Source of the DNA: Myxococcus llanfairpwllgwyngyllgogerychwyrndrobwllllantysiliogogogochensis
GTDB taxonomy: Bacteria > Myxococcota > Myxococcia > Myxococcales > Myxococcaceae
Assembly (NCBI RefSeq): GCF_006636215.1
Contig: NZ_VIFM01000050.1
Location: forward strand, 1-53,326
DNA: 53,326 nucleotides
Reading direction: 5' to 3'
How positions within the stretch are numbered: the stretch's first letter is position 1; each line of letters begins with the position of its first letter. A model generated the notes under the pieces. The model did no database searches. It had not been told where the DNA came from and saw only the letters and a program-made list of their open reading frames with translations. Below are positions 51,199 through 53,326 of the stretch, one piece after another. The position numbers and the translations under genes are program-made.

Positions 51199-53133
51199 TC
51201 ACCGCGCCGCGCGGCGGGCGTCGCGCGGCAGCGTCACGGTGAACGTCGTGCCGTCCAGCTCCGAGGAACGCACGTCCACGCTGCCACCATGCGCGTGGAC
51301 AATCTCCCGGACGATGAACAGGCCGAGTCCCAGCCCACCCCGTCGTCGGCCCTTCTCGCGCGCGGCGCCGGCCTGACGGAACGGGTCGAACAGCGTGGCC
51401 AGCTGCGGCGCGGGAATGGGCGCGCCGGGGTTGTGGACCTCCACCACCTGGCGCGTCTCATAATCCAGACACCGCAGCAGCACGGGTGCGTCCTGGGCGC
51501 CGTGCTCCAGCGCATTACCCACCAGGTTGCTGAGCACCTGCGCCAGCCGGTCCGCATCCCACAGCCCGTCACAGCGGCCGTCCACGTCGAAGGCGATGTA
51601 GCGGTCCGGATGGACCGCGGACAGCTCCTCCACCACCTGCTGACACACGGTGGAGAGATTCGCCGGCGCCACTTGCAGGGGGATGCCGCCGGACAGCCTC
51701 GCCCGCGTGAGGTCGAGGATGTCCGAAATCATGGTGCCCATCCGCTCCGCGGACGCCTCGATGCGCTGGGCCATCTGCTGCTGGGTGGAGCTGATGGGGG
51801 CGCGGCGCCGCAGGGCCCGGGCGGACAGGGTTATGGCGTTGAGGGGGTTGCGCAAATCGTGGCCCAGAATCCCGATGAAGCGCTCGCGGAACTCCGCCTC
51901 CTCCGCCAGTCGCTCCAACGCGTGCTTGCGCTCGGTGATGTCCATCATCGAGCCAATCATCCGCACCGGCCGGCCCGCCGCGTCACGCGACAGCACGCCC
52001 CGGTCCAACACATGGGCCCAGCTTCCGTCATGGCGCAGGAAGCGGTACTCCGCCTGCCACGCGGCCCGGGTGGACGCCACGAAGTCGCGCAGCCCGTCCG
52101 CCACCGCGTCGCGCTCGTCCGGGTGCAGCCGCTGCGTCCACCAGCCCAGCTCATGGTCCGCCGCGTCGCGTCCGTAGCCGAACAGCTCCTCCTGTCCGGC
52201 ATCCCAGCGCACGCGCCCCGTCGCCAGGTCGCAGTCCCACAGCACGTCATGCGTGGCGCGAGCGGCCAGCCGGTAGCGCTCCTCCGCCTCCCGCAGCGCG
52301 GCCTCCGCCTGCTCGCGCTCGGTGCAGTCCGCCACCACGCCCACCATGCGGTGCGGCCGCTCCGCCTCGTGGAAGCTCTGTCCCACCGCCTCGTACCAGT
52401 GCGTGGTGCCGTCCGCGTGCCGACAGCGGAACTTCAGCGTGTAGGCCCCGTCCACCGCCAGCGCCTGTTCGATTCCCCGCGCGACGCGGTGCCGGTCCTC
52501 CACCACCACACAGGACAGGAAGCTCGGCAGCGAGGTGCCCAGCGTTGCTGGCGCCTGGCCAAAAAACGCGTCCGCGTCCTGGGACCACGTCACCACGCGC
52601 CGCGCCTCCGTCCACTCCCACGCCACCATGCGCGCCTTGGACAGGGCCAGCCGCAAGAGTTCCTCGCGGGCCTGCACGTCCCGGGTGTTCTCCAGCGCCC
52701 CCTCCGCGCGCCGCCGGGCCTCCCGCTCCCGCTCCAGCGCGTCGCGCAGCCCCGCCGCGTCCTCCGGTGACGGCTCCAACAGCCACAGCGCCAGGCCGTC
52801 CGCCTCCTTGACGCCCACCACCTGGAAGCACGCGTCCAGCCCGTCGCGAGACAGGCGCAACGTCGAGGACAGGGGCACGCCCGTGGCCCAGACCCGCACG
52901 CACGCCTCCAGCTCCACGCCGCGCAGGCCCTGCTGCACCCAGCGCGAGACACAGGAGGGCACGCCCCAGTCATGCACGAAGTGCTCGGCCGCCGCGTTGA
53001 GCGACGACCACTGGAAGTCGAGCACCTCGCCCGCCGGTCCCCGCAGCGCTTCCAAGCGCATGCACGGTGCGGGACTTCCGGCATGGAGCGACCGTGCCAG
53101 GGCATTCCCTGGCAACGACGACAGGCTCACCAT
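51199..53133 (-). CDS. Soluble multi-PAS sensor histidine kinase
   Basis: 644 residues from ATG 53133 (GGGGAAG six bases upstream); the frame extends to 53295 without a ribosome site. An N-terminal PAS-like region (about 20-150), a coiled coil, and two clear PAS/PAC units (VAWEWTEARRVVTWSQDA then FRCRHADGTTHWYEAVG; ATHDVLWDCDLATGRVRWDA then YRFLRHDGSWAHVLDRG) precede the kinase. The H box is IGILGHDLRNPLNAITLS, then LSNLVGNALEHGA and GGLGLGLFIVREIVHAHGG. The G1 box is weak (EVHNPGAPIP, with asparagine in place of the usual aspartate). The HDLRNPL form is that of phytochrome-like kinases. No membrane segment. The partner is unknown. Confidence 0.9.
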   Translation of the reverse strand: MVSLSSLPGNALARSLHAGSPAPCMRLEALRGPAGEVLDFQWSSLNAAAEHFVHDWGVPSCVSRWVQQGLRGVELEACVRVWATGVPLSSTLRLSRDGLDACFQVVGVKEADGLALWLLEPSPEDAAGLRDALEREREARRRAEGALENTRDVQAREELLRLALSKARMVAWEWTEARRVVTWSQDADAFFGQAPATLGTSLPSFLSCVVVEDRHRVARGIEQALAVDGAYTLKFRCRHADGTTHWYEAVGQSFHEAERPHRMVGVVADCTEREQAEAALREAEERYRLAARATHDVLWDCDLATGRVRWDAGQEELFGYGRDAADHELGWWTQRLHPDERDAVADGLRDFVASTRAAWQAEYRFLRHDGSWAHVLDRGVLSRDAAGRPVRMIGSMMDITERKHALERLAEEAEFRERFIGILGHDLRNPLNAITLSARALRRRAPISSTQQQMAQRIEASAERMGTMISDILDLTRARLSGGIPLQVAPANLSTVCQQVVEELSAVHPDRYIAFDVDGRCDGLWDADRLAQVLSNLVGNALEHGAQDAPVLLRCLDYETRQVVEVHNPGAPIPAPQLATLFDPFRQAGAAREKGRRRGGLGLGLFIVREIVHAHGGSVDVRSSELDGTTFTVTLPRDARRAAR

Positions 53134-53326
53134 CGACTTCCCCCCGGCGCCCAGCACCCCTCCAGTCCACGTGCGGAGACTGGGGCGCGGAACGCGCGTT
53201 GGTAGAGAGTGCCATGTCCGAGGTGTCGCGAACTTGTCCTCGGGTACAGCGATTGCCGCAGTGCTCACCCGTAAGCACTGTGCGGCGCGAGCCACGTCCT
53301 CTCGCGCCCCCGACGCCCCGACCGGC
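53134..53326. other. Right edge of the window, upstream of the PAS kinase
   Basis: About 190 bases that should include the promoter of the kinase gene. I see no other gene start and no adapter-like sequence at this end. Confidence 0.4.

Overview
The window is very GC-rich DNA with strong G/C preference at third codon positions, many lipoproteins, several hybrid or PAS sensor kinases, a complete Che-type array and Sit-type lipoprotein toxins. This points to a myxobacterium of the Myxococcaceae (Myxococcus, Corallococcus or Pyxidicoccus); the species cannot be read from the sequence alone. The first 19 bases match the Tn5/Nextera mosaic end at 18 of 19 positions, so the left edge is a raw contig end and the first gene is cut there. 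No rRNA, tRNA or CRISPR array was seen. LAYOUT. 20-6320 (minus) is a tightly overlapping chemosensory operon: CheY-like receiver, CheA, CheW, a very long soluble methyl-accepting protein and a HEAT-repeat protein. 6.7-9.9 kb (plus) holds an RCC1-repeat lipoprotein coupled to a di-haem peroxidase-like lipoprotein. 9.9-19.1 kb holds a hybrid kinase, a Fur-family regulator, a trypsin-like lipoprotein, a single-domain response regulator, two exported proteins and a PAS kinase. 19.2-24.3 kb holds a phosphoesterase, a DoxX protein, and an operon of a Cys-rich exported protein, a lipoprotein and a RegB/RegA-type redox two-component pair. 24.5-29.9 kb holds small lipoproteins, one decayed gene with two in-frame TGA codons, and a transglycosylase. 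29.9-33.1 kb is a tandem array of four paralogous secreted four-cysteine proteins, the last two made by an approximately 850-bp tandem duplication. 33.1-47.7 kb is a genomic island. 47.7-49.8 kb is an MbnP/MbnH-type copper-protein pair, followed by a repeat-bearing lipoprotein and a PAS kinase at the right edge. THE MAIN FINDING is in the island. Three co-directional genes encode (1) a classical AAA+ ATPase with a small Tudor/KOW-like N-terminus, (2) a 1707-residue protein that is, by colinear motifs from end to end, a fusion of divergent RNA polymerase beta and beta-prime subunits whose catalytic aspartate loop and both catalytic lysines are gone, and (3) an SNF2/RapA-like helicase with ATGA coupling to it. 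I know of no described system built on a catalytically dead RNA polymerase; a role in phage defence or in remodelling transcription complexes is inference. The cassette is bracketed by two same-orientation IS3-family remnants, then by two Sit-type lipoprotein toxins (one orphan, one with a coupled immunity candidate), and the whole 14.6-kb block lies between direct repeats of the 3' end of the mbnH-like gene, as if it had integrated at that gene's 3' end.
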